Part shown: positions 21,029-32,678 of the stretch, in pieces
Numbering within the stretch: position 1 is the stretch's first letter
Layout of the letters: every line of letters starts with the position of its first letter
NCBI GenBank assembly: GCA_030581615.1
Contig: JAKTTT010000010.1
Location: 62,001-126,000 of the forward strand
DNA: 64,000 nt
From: Alloascoidea africana
Taxonomy: Eukaryota > Ascomycota > Alloascoideomycetes > Alloascoideales > Alloascoideaceae
Direction: 5' to 3'
The notes under the pieces: generated by a model
Seen by the model: the letters and a program-made list of their open reading frames with translations, nothing else
The model's database searches: none
Told to the model about the DNA's origin: nothing
Made by a program: the position numbers and the translations under genes

Positions 21029-23178
21029 TTTTTTGAACTTTTCCTTTGAACAAGCTAGCAACCTTTTTTTTCGTTCCTACGTGCTTTGCACTTCTAGATC
21101 CTAGGAGAATGGATAGTCAATTGAATTCACAACAAACATTAAAGCTTTCTTTTCTCAAGTATCTACTTTTTCAGTGGAATGTGCGCGAGACTCTTCAGCA
21201 AGCATGACCCGTGCCAACATAGTTCACCGTTAAGTAAGACATTCTCAACTTAAGGAAAATCCCCAGTTTAAGATATTCAAATCAGTTGATGAGAAACTAC
21301 AACATTTAGGAACAGTTCAGAGTTTAATTTTCAAATTATGGGAATATGAATATTAAAGGCGATCGTAGAACGATAATAGTTTTCATAACCCATGAGGTAG
21401 GCATGAGTTAGTTCTAAAATATTTTAAAAAAGAGCTGCCCATAGAGATGCTACAACATTTTTTGTCTTGCTAAAGCCATGCTTAAGGGCGTGATGCTTTG
21501 TTGTTCCTCACTTGTACTTGTAAACTGCAAACATAAAGAGGAGGGCGAATTATTAAAAAAAAAGAAATGAGAAACTACAAAGTTGTTGAAGGTAGAATGT
21601 GAAGAACCACGAATGTTTGAGAAGTGAACTCCGAAGCCTTTCAAACTCTTACAGAAGTGAATATTTGTGAATATTTCTAACCCAGTATATGCCCAATCCT
21701 CTCCCCAGAGCCCATAATGCGCAATCATTTATCACAAACTGAAATAGCTCACATCAAGTTCACACTGGTATTCAGTGCCAAGTTTTTCTAGTTCGATAAA
21801 ACTTATGGCGGAGGATATATTATCCGTGCAAGGTGAGAATAAAAGCACAATACCTGTAGATCCCAACATCAGCCTCATCGCCTTCAACATTTCTCGGCTG
21901 TTTATCTAGAACTTCAAAAGTGAGCTGTCATACCATACAAACATAATACAGAGCTGGGCGTAATCAAAGATAAATAGGAGCAAAGAAAAGAGATGATGCC
22001 TGAATAATGCGTGGACCGGTACTTTTCAGTACACACACATGATACGCGCCTTTGAGACAAAGATTTTTCTCATCTCACCACACAAGTTAAACTGCCAGCC
22101 AGCATCACCACAAAAAATATGCCACAACGGTGACCAGATCAGCACAGATGGCGCTTCATTATACGAAATTGAAGGCGTGCTGCAAACTACAATATTATTT
22201 TAACAATTAGAGACAATAACTGCTCCAATTTGCCTAAATGTGTTCCACCATTTGTCGGCGCTTCTTTCTGGCGTGTAGATTGGGGACAATTAATGGGGTG
22301 GAAGACATAAGACCTATGATCGCGTTGTTATTCGTTCACACACAGAATAGTTTTCCATGAGGATTCGTACACTTTTCAAAGCGCATAGAGCTAATTTTGG
22401 ATTCCTAGAGCTTTGTCCACCTTCAAAAAATAGCAAATTGCTTGTTTGCTTTCCCCCCTGCGCTTTACATCGAGGCCCTCTCGGGAAAATCTTCGGGCCT
22501 CAAACCAGAAATGATGTACGGTCTGAAATACAATGCCCCGATCTCAAACCACAACCCTTATTTGTGTACCTGTCACATTGTTATATGCTTATCGAGCAAA
22601 CTCTACTTTATTACCTATTTTATGCGCAAAGGGATGAAAGTAATGAACTCATTGATACCGTCGTTGGTAATTTTGAAAAAGATACCATCTAAAGACAGCT
22701 TACTTTGGTGGAGGTGGAAACCGATGCTATTATAATTCTGCCTAGTCCTTGACCCAAATAAAGCACCGGGGCAAAGTTCTTATTCAATCCTGAGACGATG
22801 ATTTCTACAAACAGAGAGTCCTTATGGTTCTCAAACTCACTTACATTTAAAGTTTGTGCACTACTTTATTTAATAAAACGGAGTCTCCAACCCTTTTCGA
22901 TAGGGAAATAGGAGAACTGGGAAAAGGTATCAAATGTCTACCGTTTCCTATTTTTTCCCTTTTATCCTTCTCTCCACAGGAGCTGTCTTCGTAATTGTAC
23001 GAGGAAGTGGAGTTGAAAAAACTTTTAATGTATTAAAATCGGAGAGAGGTTAATCATCCCATTACTTCCTTTATATTTTTGCCTCTTTTTCCTTTCCTCT
23101 TACCAGTTCAACTCCTACTCCTGTTCCTTAACTGATTAGCCATTTCTCTCTGTATCATTGATACCTCCAAATTTCACC
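21029..23178. other. Intergenic region upstream of the RasGAP gene
   Basis: 2.15 kb with no recognised gene. Two overlapping plus-strand frames of about 100 codons near 22357-22735 have no family resemblance and overlap each other, so I treat them as chance. The last 300 bases contain pyrimidine-rich stretches (CTCTTTTTCCTTTCCTCTT near 23083) and probably include the promoter of the next gene. Confidence 0.5.
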
Positions 23179-26100
23179 ATGGACTCTTCAAATGTCCTAC
23201 CTTCCATCATCACAAGGCTGAGGAAGTTGGTATGCCATTGCCTAAATTGGGCAGGTGATCTCATTGTCTTTGATATGGCACTAACAGGTAACAGCTGCCA
23301 ATTGAAAGCGGCAATAGCATTGAGGATACTGAAGCTGATAAGCTCTTCATATCTTCGAAGAATGTTTTAACCACATTATCAAAAACTCCTGCTATTTCCG
23401 AGGTGTTGAGCGGCTTCAGCTCTTTACTTACGCTGGTGTCCAAGGTACGTTAATCCACGTTTGATCATTACTAGTCCAGCCACCTGTAATGCTAACTCTC
23501 CACCCATAGCGAGACCGTTATGAGCCTCTAGAGAACCGGAATATCTATTCTCTTAGATCAGTCTTTGTCATTATGAAACTTCTGGCTGAGTGTGTTGAAT
23601 CCAGCTGGGAAACCACACAGCAAGGATCTGTTAGAAGAGGCCGAGTCCCCGTTTCTTATTGGCAGGCATCAACAAGTTTTGGACAGAAACCATTTCTGAA
23701 ATATTACGCAGTTTTGCCCCCTACTATTGGTTCCGACTTGGCAAAGACACTGTTTGAGCAGATTCTCGAGATTAGACCCCAATTAAACGTTGTGGAAACT
23801 GTATCGCTTCTGAGCAATGGCAGCATACAGGTTTCTACAGACTTGCAGACTCATCCCCAGAGGGCCCTCATTGATGCCATAGACGAGTGTTGCACAATAG
23901 TTTTGCGTTATCTTTCAGCAAGCAACTGGACAGCCACATATCCTGTTGTGGTTTCACAGATATCATCTATAAGCTCTTCCTTAGTAGGTGATTCAGACTT
24001 GACCGCAAACATTGACATTTTGGCTTTCCTGTACCTTGATGAAATGTCCATTCTGTCACTTTTCAAAGAAATGTATCATTTCTTTAACTTGCTGAGAAGG
24101 CCGCTGCATCAATCGCTCTTGTTCTATTTCTTTTCAATGAGCTTGGAGTATTGGGTAGTGGCAAGACCAAGCGAATTTTACAAAGCTACCCTTGAAGGAT
24201 CTCCTCTGGGCGTAGTAGCGAATGAATTCTTTGATTACGTTTATTCAGCAACAGAGAACTCTGCATACTCTTCTGCTATCCTACGTTTCTTGACAGCACT
24301 GCTTTGTGTCAATCCTAGCAGCTTTGGGAGCTACATGGGCTCTTCACTGAAGCGTTTCTCTTCCAAATCAATGAAATTCAGAATGCTTAACGCTTTCAAA
24401 TCGCAGCTTCACTCGAAACGAGTTCCAGATTTACAGCTGAGCTGTATTGTATTTATAGGCACAGTTGCCTCAAGCATAATGGCTTACGATCCCAATAACT
24501 TCATTGTAAAGTTTTACAAGACGGTGTATGAAGAGCTCGACGTAGTATTTCAGAGTTACGGAGATGACATATCACCCTCTATCATTGGATTTTACTGCGA
24601 TTATTTCATTTCTTGTTCCATTATTAACCCCAAGTATGTTCAGGAAACCTTGTTGGGTCAATTGAATGATCCAGATTGTGCGACTTCTCTAATCTGTTGC
24701 CTAGCAACATCTCTGCGTGCAATGGGATCAGTTCCACTGCTTCATGATACCTATTTGAACTATATGGATCAGCTTGGACCTGCTTTGAGGACCCTTGTTT
24801 GGAAACATCACCGCCTTTTGTTAAAGTCTCGTGCTTGTGGTAGCTCCTCAAAGAAGTCGCTCACAACCAGTAACTCAGAGGTCGTGAGCTTACCTATTCT
24901 AATCAATGTTTTTTATTCGTTTGTTGCAAGCCCTCAACATTACTTCCAGGACACTGCAAAAGATAACACAGCTTCTGTAAAGTACCTTGAACCTATGGTT
25001 TCATCGTTGGTAGATGAAGATGGCGAACTGATTCATGCTGCTACGCAATTGGTTCTCTCTTTCATTGACCCTATCAAGCTGTCGTCAGTTAACCCGGATG
25101 ATGTTGACATAAATTCTGGACATTTTGTTTTGGGAAAATTTCTTGCAAGCGGCGTTTTAATCCAATGCCTTTCAGAAAAGATTACAGAGATTGCACTAAA
25201 TGACCCTAGGCTCGAGGGTTTCCTAAAACTTGTAAGGAGTTTGTTGAAAACTAGAATTTTAATAGGAAAGAGATTCGAACTCAAGATCAAATGCCGCAAC
25301 GATATAACAAAACTTGAGAACTTTGACAAAAGGCAGAAACTGTATTCGACACTAGAGACTGCCCTGCTTTTGTGTTTCTGCTCTCCGAATGTTGAAATTT
25401 TCAAATTAGCAGCGGAATCGTTTTCTCTTGCAACAGAGGATGGTCTCCAATGTGAGAATCTGACAGCCCCAATCTACACTTGTCCTATTATCTATAACGC
25501 GGATCAATACAAAAACTTTTCTAGTTTTACCATTATAGGCCAGGCGGCACTCCAGAAAAAAATCAGAAAAACGGTTCTGACGCTATCAATACCAACAGAA
25601 GGCATTATAAACGCTTGGGAGTTGGTCTTTGATAGATTTTGTGATGACTCTGATGGGGAGGCTTACAGAAGCACATATGTCGTTGAAAGAAGAAACTACG
25701 CAGGAATGAGCGCATGCCTGTGTAACTCAATCATGGCTACAGACCCCGAAACCAACGCCAGAGTTGCTCATGTTCTGCCACTGGTTGATAGATTCGTGAA
25801 CAGGCTTGTTGAATTTTTATCTGCCCCCAATTTAATCATTAATAATGCTGCGAGGGAAGTACTGGCGATCGAGATGAGCAGACACGGTCTGCCGTCAATC
25901 TTTAAGTCTGTCAACGAAATGATTCAAAAGCTCCTCATTTCAGGTGTCAAGGAAGACATTTCTAGAGTTCTTGAGCAAGTAGTGGGGCTTGTTAAATCTG
26001 CCATTGCTCGTAGCTTGGATGAAAAAATTCAAATACCTTCAACTATTATTGATGTTGTATCTACCATCATTCGATACTTGAGCGATGCAGACTTAGGATT

Positions 26101-29100
26101 ACAGACTCTAAAGCTAAAAATTAGAATGGGGAAGCTAGTGCAAGATTTAGAATCCAGCAGAGCCAGTCTAGGAATTCGAATGAACAATAAACTGAGATAC
26201 AATTTTGTGGAAAGCTTTTTTGATTGGTTCTGTTCTGCCTCTTTTAGGCTTGAAGACGAGACTCGATCAACTAAAGATTCTTTGCAGTCTTCTGATCGCC
26301 GGCTTTATGAACAAGACCAAATATACAAGGATCTAGCTCTTGAATCTATAAAAGCATGCAGCTTTCTTTCAAATGGGCTATCTATCGAAGTACCAAAAAC
26401 AGAAACTGAAGAGGATTATCTCCACGCAAAGTCCACTATCTGTGCTGCATTCTTTTCTGCCTTGCTTAGGGGATTAGAAAAGTATGAAGGCACGGATGAT
26501 TCTCGTGGAACCCTAGTTAACAGCCATGTAACTGGAAATGTGATGGCAAAATCTTTAGCTTCTTCTCTGTCCTTATCGTCAAGTGGCTTTCAAAAATCGC
26601 ATACTCAACGCTCTCTAGCTATGTCAAAGCATATTATACAGTGCCTAACAAATTTGATGTTAGGAAACGCTGATGTAGCTCTAAAGTTTGGGCTGCCGAT
26701 TGGGTATCATAAGAATCCTGGGATCAGAAACTCATTCATTAAAGTTTTTAACCAAATCATTTCCAAAGGCCTTGGGAACGTTCTTGATAAAAGTGAAGAA
26801 GCGAAATACCAAACTCTATTCAGTTTCCTGCTTGACAATTTATCTGTTTCTGTCGCTATATGCGAATCCTGTCCTGTTGCTGAAGTCGACTCCCTAGGAT
26901 CAGTACTTTTTTCGTTGTTCGAGACACAAGGAAATGAGCTTGAATTGGTCAAAGCCTGTGTTGTTAGAGAAATTGAAAATACCACTCGCGTAGTAGACCT
27001 TTTGCGAAGGAATTGTGTGGCAACAAAGTTGCTCTCTCTATTCACGAAGAAATACGGCACAACCTACCTGAAGGCAACGCTTGGCCCCATTCTCCAATCA
27101 TTTGTGGATGCTCCTGACGATAGCGTATTCGAGATAAGCATTGAAAAGATTGGTACACAAGAAAACAAAGCCGCTCAAGGAATTGAAAGGTTTATGATGT
27201 TTTTGACAAGATTATCGAATGCCTTTTCTTCCTCATTGTCTCATTTGCCCGAGTCTTTTAAGCAAATTTGCAACGCAATTAGGAAAAGCGTTGCTATCAG
27301 ATTCCCAGAAGCAACCGAGACATCTGTGGGGTCTTTCTTGTTCCTTAGATTCTTTTGCCCTGCACTGGTGGCCCCTGAAGCAGAAGGAATTCTAAAACAT
27401 ACACCAAGAAGGGATGTCAGGAGATCGTTGTTGCTCCTGGCAAAAGTTATTCAAAACATGGCAAATGGCTCTCTATATTCTCTGAACCTGCCACTTTTGA
27501 GCAATAAAGCAAACGAGCTAAACCTCATAAGCGAGAACATTCTTCAGTTTTTGAAAGCGGCAGCTTGTATTTCTCAGGAAGAAGCAAATCTAAACTTCCT
27601 TGACATTGCATCGGTTGATATGGGTAGAAAAGAAACCCCCAGCCCGGAAATTATAAATCTCGACAGAAATGAAGTGATGTTCCTTCATGAATACTTGTAT
27701 GAACATTGGGACAGCGTTCATGAATACGCAAGAGCTAAGATCGAAAAGGATCGTTCGAGCGTTTTTGAACACCGCTCTTCAGATTCCATATCCGCAACAT
27801 CTGATCTGTTTTCTTTGGAGACTTCCGATCCTAGTGTACTGTCATCTATGGACATGCTGATAGATACTTTAGGCCAACCAAAAGGAAGCTCGTCAAGCCC
27901 CATTCCTAGCAACATTCTGGAAAATTCAGGATCAGATGAAGATCGGAAACTTTTGGATTTTATGATCAGGAACTCGACCAAAGACTTTGGAATGATGCTA
28001 GAGAAGCAGATCATCCAAGAAGGAGTCACAAGCCAGGGCATACCTTTTGTCATTTTATCACTTGCGTTGTTTGATAAAGCAACTGTTTCAGATCCAGAAA
28101 TGGTTTTGTATCGCCTCTTTCAAGTAATGTCAAACATGTGGAATAGAGAGTTTGCGATATTGATGGATGCGACTGGCTACAACAGTAAAAACTTTATTGA
28201 CCCTGCTTTCCTTGAAGGTTTGGCAAGCCTTCTTCCATACAAGTATCATTCTAAGGCAACCGATGTCTATTATTACAACGTTTCCAGTGATTTCTTGCCA
28301 ATGTTACATGGTATGTTTGATTCCTATCCGAAAGCTGCACCTTTCAGCCCATACATATGCCCGCATCATTTCCCCACGTCATTCTACGATAATGGAGACT
28401 TGCCAATCACTCCATTTGGGCTTTCGAAAAAAACAAGAAAGATTGTCAGCGACCAGCGAGTGCGATTTGATGAGGTTCTGATTATTAATAAGAAAGATTT
28501 GAACCCCGAGTCCGTGTCTATGAAAATAGGAGACGAGTACATTCAGATAGCCAAGGACGAGCCTATTTCTATTAAAGCTGGGGAAGAGACTCATTACCTT
28601 CACATTATGGATGTATACCATGTATCTGAGATTTCCAAGGCATATGCAACTTTCACCTCGGCCGATCCAAATGAACTCACCATTTTGCTCAGTGAACAAA
28701 GAACTTTGGTTCTATCAAGTCCCAGGAAGAACGAAATCATTAGGTATGCCAACTCGATGATTGAACGGTATAGTGAGCACTCTTCGTCATCTGGTTCACT
28801 CAGCGATACTCCAGTTCATTCCATGAGAGATATTTTGTGCTATTTGCTGAACATTGTTTTTACTGGGCTGAATTCGGATGATGCTGAAATCCGAAATGGA
28901 TGTTTTGACTTATGGTGTTCCCTTAAAAAACTGGTCAATCTCGAAGATCAACTCTCAGCCCCTGTAAATTCCATCTTCTTCCCCAAAAATCATCTAGGGT
29001 TTTTAACAACGGTAAGCCACACTCTCTCCCAGAGTCATCCTGAATGGACATATGACTTTCTCAAAGCTTTTTTTACTGCATTTGAAAACACCAAACAGGA

Positions 29101-31151
29101 AAAGTATGAGGCTTCCATATGCTATGTTATCCCTTGGATCAAAAACATTTATGAACACATTTACAATGAAGATGGCAAGAAAGGCAAGAGAAGGGCAAGA
29201 ACAGTTATAGGGAGACTCATCCGTCTAACTGTTATGTCCGAGTCTACCAGTCTTATGTTTATGAAATTTGTTTGGAAAGAGCTGTGCTCTCAGAAGAAGC
29301 TAAGACAAACTATTGTTAACGAACTTATCAATGGGGCGATTGATCGCAATAATAATGGAAATGACTGTGAAGACATTTTAGCAATACTTTCTATTATGAA
29401 GACCAAAGATGTGACCGAAATGATAGTTGAGAAATTGAAAAATGTCAGCAACGTCCCTTTTGACTCAAATGTTGGAGAGGCGAAAGCTATGGCTCAAATC
29501 CAGGCAAGTTGGATTGAAGTCCTAATCTTGGTTAAAGCTTGTCTGTTTTTGTTTTTTGATTCGCTTGAGCTATGCGAAGAATATCTGGGAGAAGTATGCT
29601 TTATGGTCACCTCCTTCATTGATATGGGACCTTATAAATTGAGAAGCACACTACACAAACTGCTTATCAACACCCTCAATGTTTTATTTCAGAAGCCAGG
29701 CATTACTGCTTCGGACCAAAACAGTATGAGCATGATCATTGAGAGGTTTTGCAACCAAAGAGCTAGACTTCTCTTTGGACTAGATCGGCAATTGGCTGAT
29801 GAGCGCGAAGCTGTTGCAATTCATGGCTCAGCCTTGATCAAAGGGCTCGAGTCTTACTCTGGCTACCTGTCAGAAGTATTGAACATTGTTGGATCTAAGG
29901 AGGAAACAGCAAGATGGAGATCATGTTGGTACTCGCTTGCAGTTAATTCAGCATTCAAGAACTCGTCAATTATCAGGTCTCGTGCACTGTTGCTGGTAGG
30001 CTTTTTGGCGAAGGAGCAGTATGCGGATTTTCTGGTGATGCAATGCTACAAGATATGGTGCAAAACAGTTGACCCTTCTGTAGCATTTGATGAATGGAGC
30101 GTCGATCTTTCTATCTGTTTAGTTGAATGTTTAAGTCGGCTTGTTGAGCGATTATCACCAAATTCCTCCTGGTGTGGAAGGCTATTTTGGCTTGCAATCA
30201 GTTGTGCTCAATACAGACAAGCTTACCACTTTCTTTCTTCTATCAATCTAGCAGCAAAAGTGCTTACTAAAATGGAATACGACGGATGTTTTACTAACCG
30301 TGATATTACCGAAGTGTTAACAGCCGAAAGGAACAACATTAAGGGTCTTGACGGTTTTGATGCCGTTTCAGGGCACAGATACTCCCCTGAACAGTTTGAC
30401 GTCTATATCTGCAGCGTTTTCATAAAGGGAATTTGTATGCCCCGTACAAGATATGCCACTTTGACTGCATTAAACACATTCATGGTTATTAGAGCCAAAA
30501 ATAGCGAAGGAATGACGGAAAAACATAGCACGTTAGGCGTGCATGTCTATTTAATGTTCTTGTTTTTGTTTGCAAGATCAAACTCTGATTTACAAAAGTA
30601 CATCTCAGACGCCAATGAGACTTCTATGATTGATGCGGGAGATGAAATTTTTATACCTAAAGCTCTGATTGAATTCTTTGAGAAGGAAAATGTTCAAAGT
30701 TGTCTTTGTAATGGCATTGTTTCGATGCTGTTCAAGGAAAACTGCTGTGAAGAGTCCTTCACTCTCAAATATCTGAAGCTTCTTATCAACTCTGGTACGG
30801 GTACCAGCAGTAAGCAAAAGTTGATGATGTGAGTAATAATGACCCGTGATACTTTGACGCTTCTATACTAATTGTTCTAGATTCTCTTACTTAAAACCGA
30901 AGCTCTCCGTGATTTGCACCCATTCCACCTCATATCCATTGCTTTCATCTTGCCAAAAGTTGATTTCCCAGGTGCTCATGGACTCCGAATTCCGTGAATC
31001 AAAACAAGAAAGGTTTGAAAACGAAATGAAGGAGACAATTCAAAAGAATAACTTGAGTAACTTGATATTTGATGCTCTCAAAAATGCCGACATCGTTGAA
31101 GCCACGGAACAAGTGACGAAGTTTAAAGCAATTCTAAACACTATGCTTTAA
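23179..31151 (+). CDS. IRA2: Neurofibromin-type Ras GTPase-activating protein (IRA1/IRA2 family), four exons
   Basis: Ira proteins switch off Ras by stimulating GTP hydrolysis and so lower cAMP/PKA signalling. Exons by eye: 23179-23229 (MDSSNVLPSIITRLRKL), 23295-23444, 23510-30828, 30881-31151. Introns: 23230-23294 (CACTAACAG branch, TAACAG end), 23445-23509 (GTACGT, TGCTAAC), 30829-30880 (GTGAGT, TACTAAT). The total is 2596 aa, comparable to neurofibromin (about 2800) and a little shorter than S. cerevisiae Ira2 (3079). The RasGAP domain includes LLRRNCVATK with R1233 at the arginine-finger position and FLFLRFFCPALVAPEA near 1335-1350. A Sec14-like lipid-binding segment (GIPFVILSLALFDKA, MDATGYNSKNF) starts near 1575, followed by a PH-like part. 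The long N- and C-terminal parts look like helical repeats. Only one copy is present here. Confidence 0.93.
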
Positions 31152-31863
31152 AAATTGATTTAGAAATTGCTGGTCAATAACAAGTAGTATTTTTGTATGA
31201 TGTTTGAGTTATTATGAACATGTTTTGAAACCTGCTTTTCTTATTTATACACTGGATGATACACAACGATTGAATTTTGAACCCGCCTCATTTAATTTAT
31301 GAAATCTTTATCATTCTGCGATTGGAGTCTAAGCCATAAGTGTTTCATTTTTAATTGACTTTTTTCTCATTTTGCTGTGTCTAAACTGAGAACAATTTGA
31401 CTGCCGCTATAAAAAAAATGCCACCATTGATGGCTTTTATGCTTTTATGATCTGTAAAATCTTTAAACGTATGAAATGGTCTAAAGACCAGATTTTGAAT
31501 TTTCACTTCGGTTTTGAAACCAAAACGGGTTTAAAACATGTTGCTTCCGTATAGTGATAGTCCTAATCTACAAATCTTCTTAATGATGAATATCTATACC
31601 AACCTGAAGACCTGTCGTTTACGTTAAGAGATCGAAAGAATTGCATTCATTAAATATAGGCTGTGAGGGCAGGACCAAGCACTTAAAATACTTGTCTTCA
31701 TCAAGCCATGAATTTTGTTCCATTGTTAAACGGTTTAAAACATCGTTATAAGGGACTAGAGCGATCTGTTGGACTCCGGGTAATACAATATCATGTGCAA
31801 TTATTAATCGTTTCTCGATAAGATATCAACAACTCCGAGTGGGAAGTTCAGAATAATCATGAT
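31152..31863. other. Intergenic region, nothing recognised
   Basis: 712 AT-rich bases between the RasGAP gene and the FIT-family gene, both on the plus strand. They must hold a 3' UTR and a promoter. I see no RNA gene, repeat or coding exon. Confidence 0.5.
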
Positions 31864-32577
31864 ATGACGAATCTCAATATCATCAGTGGCCCAAAGATCT
31901 TGATTCCACTATTTGTGTACCCATTGACACTTTTAGCTGGTGTGCTTCTCGAGCCAGCCGTACCTGCTTCCTACTTCTCCGACAGTGGGAATATCTTGAA
32001 TGTGTTGTTTGTAATGCATGGATGGATTTGGAGTTCTTTCGTCTTCCTTGGATTAGCGATCGGGTATGCGTTTGTAATTCAAGAAAAAAGAATACTTTTT
32101 AAGAGTTGGGTCCGCATGGCGTTGAGATATCTAGTTTCCTTATTCTGGTGGAACTTTTTCAGCAACTGGTGCTTCAAGCTTATCTTTGTGCTAACCAATA
32201 ATGGTGGAAAGTGCTCTCTCCCCGAGGAACTAACGTCTGAACAGTGTATCGCTCGGGGAGGAGAATCGAGTACTGGCTATAATCCTTCTGGGCACATGCT
32301 TATTTTATCTCAGATGAGCCTTATGTTATGGCTTGAGTATTGCTTATGGTATAACAGCACGGACAATCTCACAACGATCATATTTTTTGGAATTCCTACA
32401 ACAATTTTTCTGTTATTCTGGTGGTTTATGATGTTTATAACGAGTATATATTTTCATTCGGTCTCTGAAAAGATAATGGGCCTTGCTGTGGGGTATTTAG
32501 GAATCGGAGCCGTATACTTCGGCTTTGATGGCTGGTGTAGCGATTACATTGATAGAAATTGTCCTTGCTTTGAGTAG
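31864..32577 (+). CDS. FIT-family ER membrane protein (SCS3/YFT2-like)
   Basis: FIT proteins sit in the endoplasmic reticulum membrane, cleave fatty acyl-CoA (acyl-CoA diphosphatase) and are needed for normal lipid droplet budding. This 237-aa protein has about six hydrophobic spans, starting with ILIPLFVYPLTLLAGVLL and LFVMHGWIWSSFVFLGLA. The two catalytic-histidine motifs of the family are visible: NPSGHMLILS (compare GHCFLLS-type motifs) and YFHSVSEKIMG (compare FHT..EK). A cysteine-containing lumenal loop (CSLPEELTSEQC) lies before the first motif. Yeasts may have two paralogues, Scs3 and Yft2, and I cannot choose between them. The ATG at 31864 precedes the first span and gives the usual length. 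Confidence 0.88.
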   Translation: MTNLNIISGPKILIPLFVYPLTLLAGVLLEPAVPASYFSDSGNILNVLFVMHGWIWSSFVFLGLAIGYAFVIQEKRILFKSWVRMALRYLVSLFWWNFFSNWCFKLIFVLTNNGGKCSLPEELTSEQCIARGGESSTGYNPSGHMLILSQMSLMLWLEYCLWYNSTDNLTTIIFFGIPTTIFLLFWWFMMFITSIYFHSVSEKIMGLAVGYLGIGAVYFGFDGWCSDYIDRNCPCFE

Positions 32578-32678
32578 AACCGTGGGCTATTCAAGCCTCT
32601 CCTTGGTTCATGTAAACTAAATAATCTAACCTAAAATCCATCATCCTACAGAAAACTACTATGTAAACCCATGATTTA

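Noticed and set aside
22357-22735. Two overlapping plus-strand frames of about 100 codons upstream of the RasGAP gene
   Set aside because: They overlap in different frames, have no family-like motif and no promoter signal.
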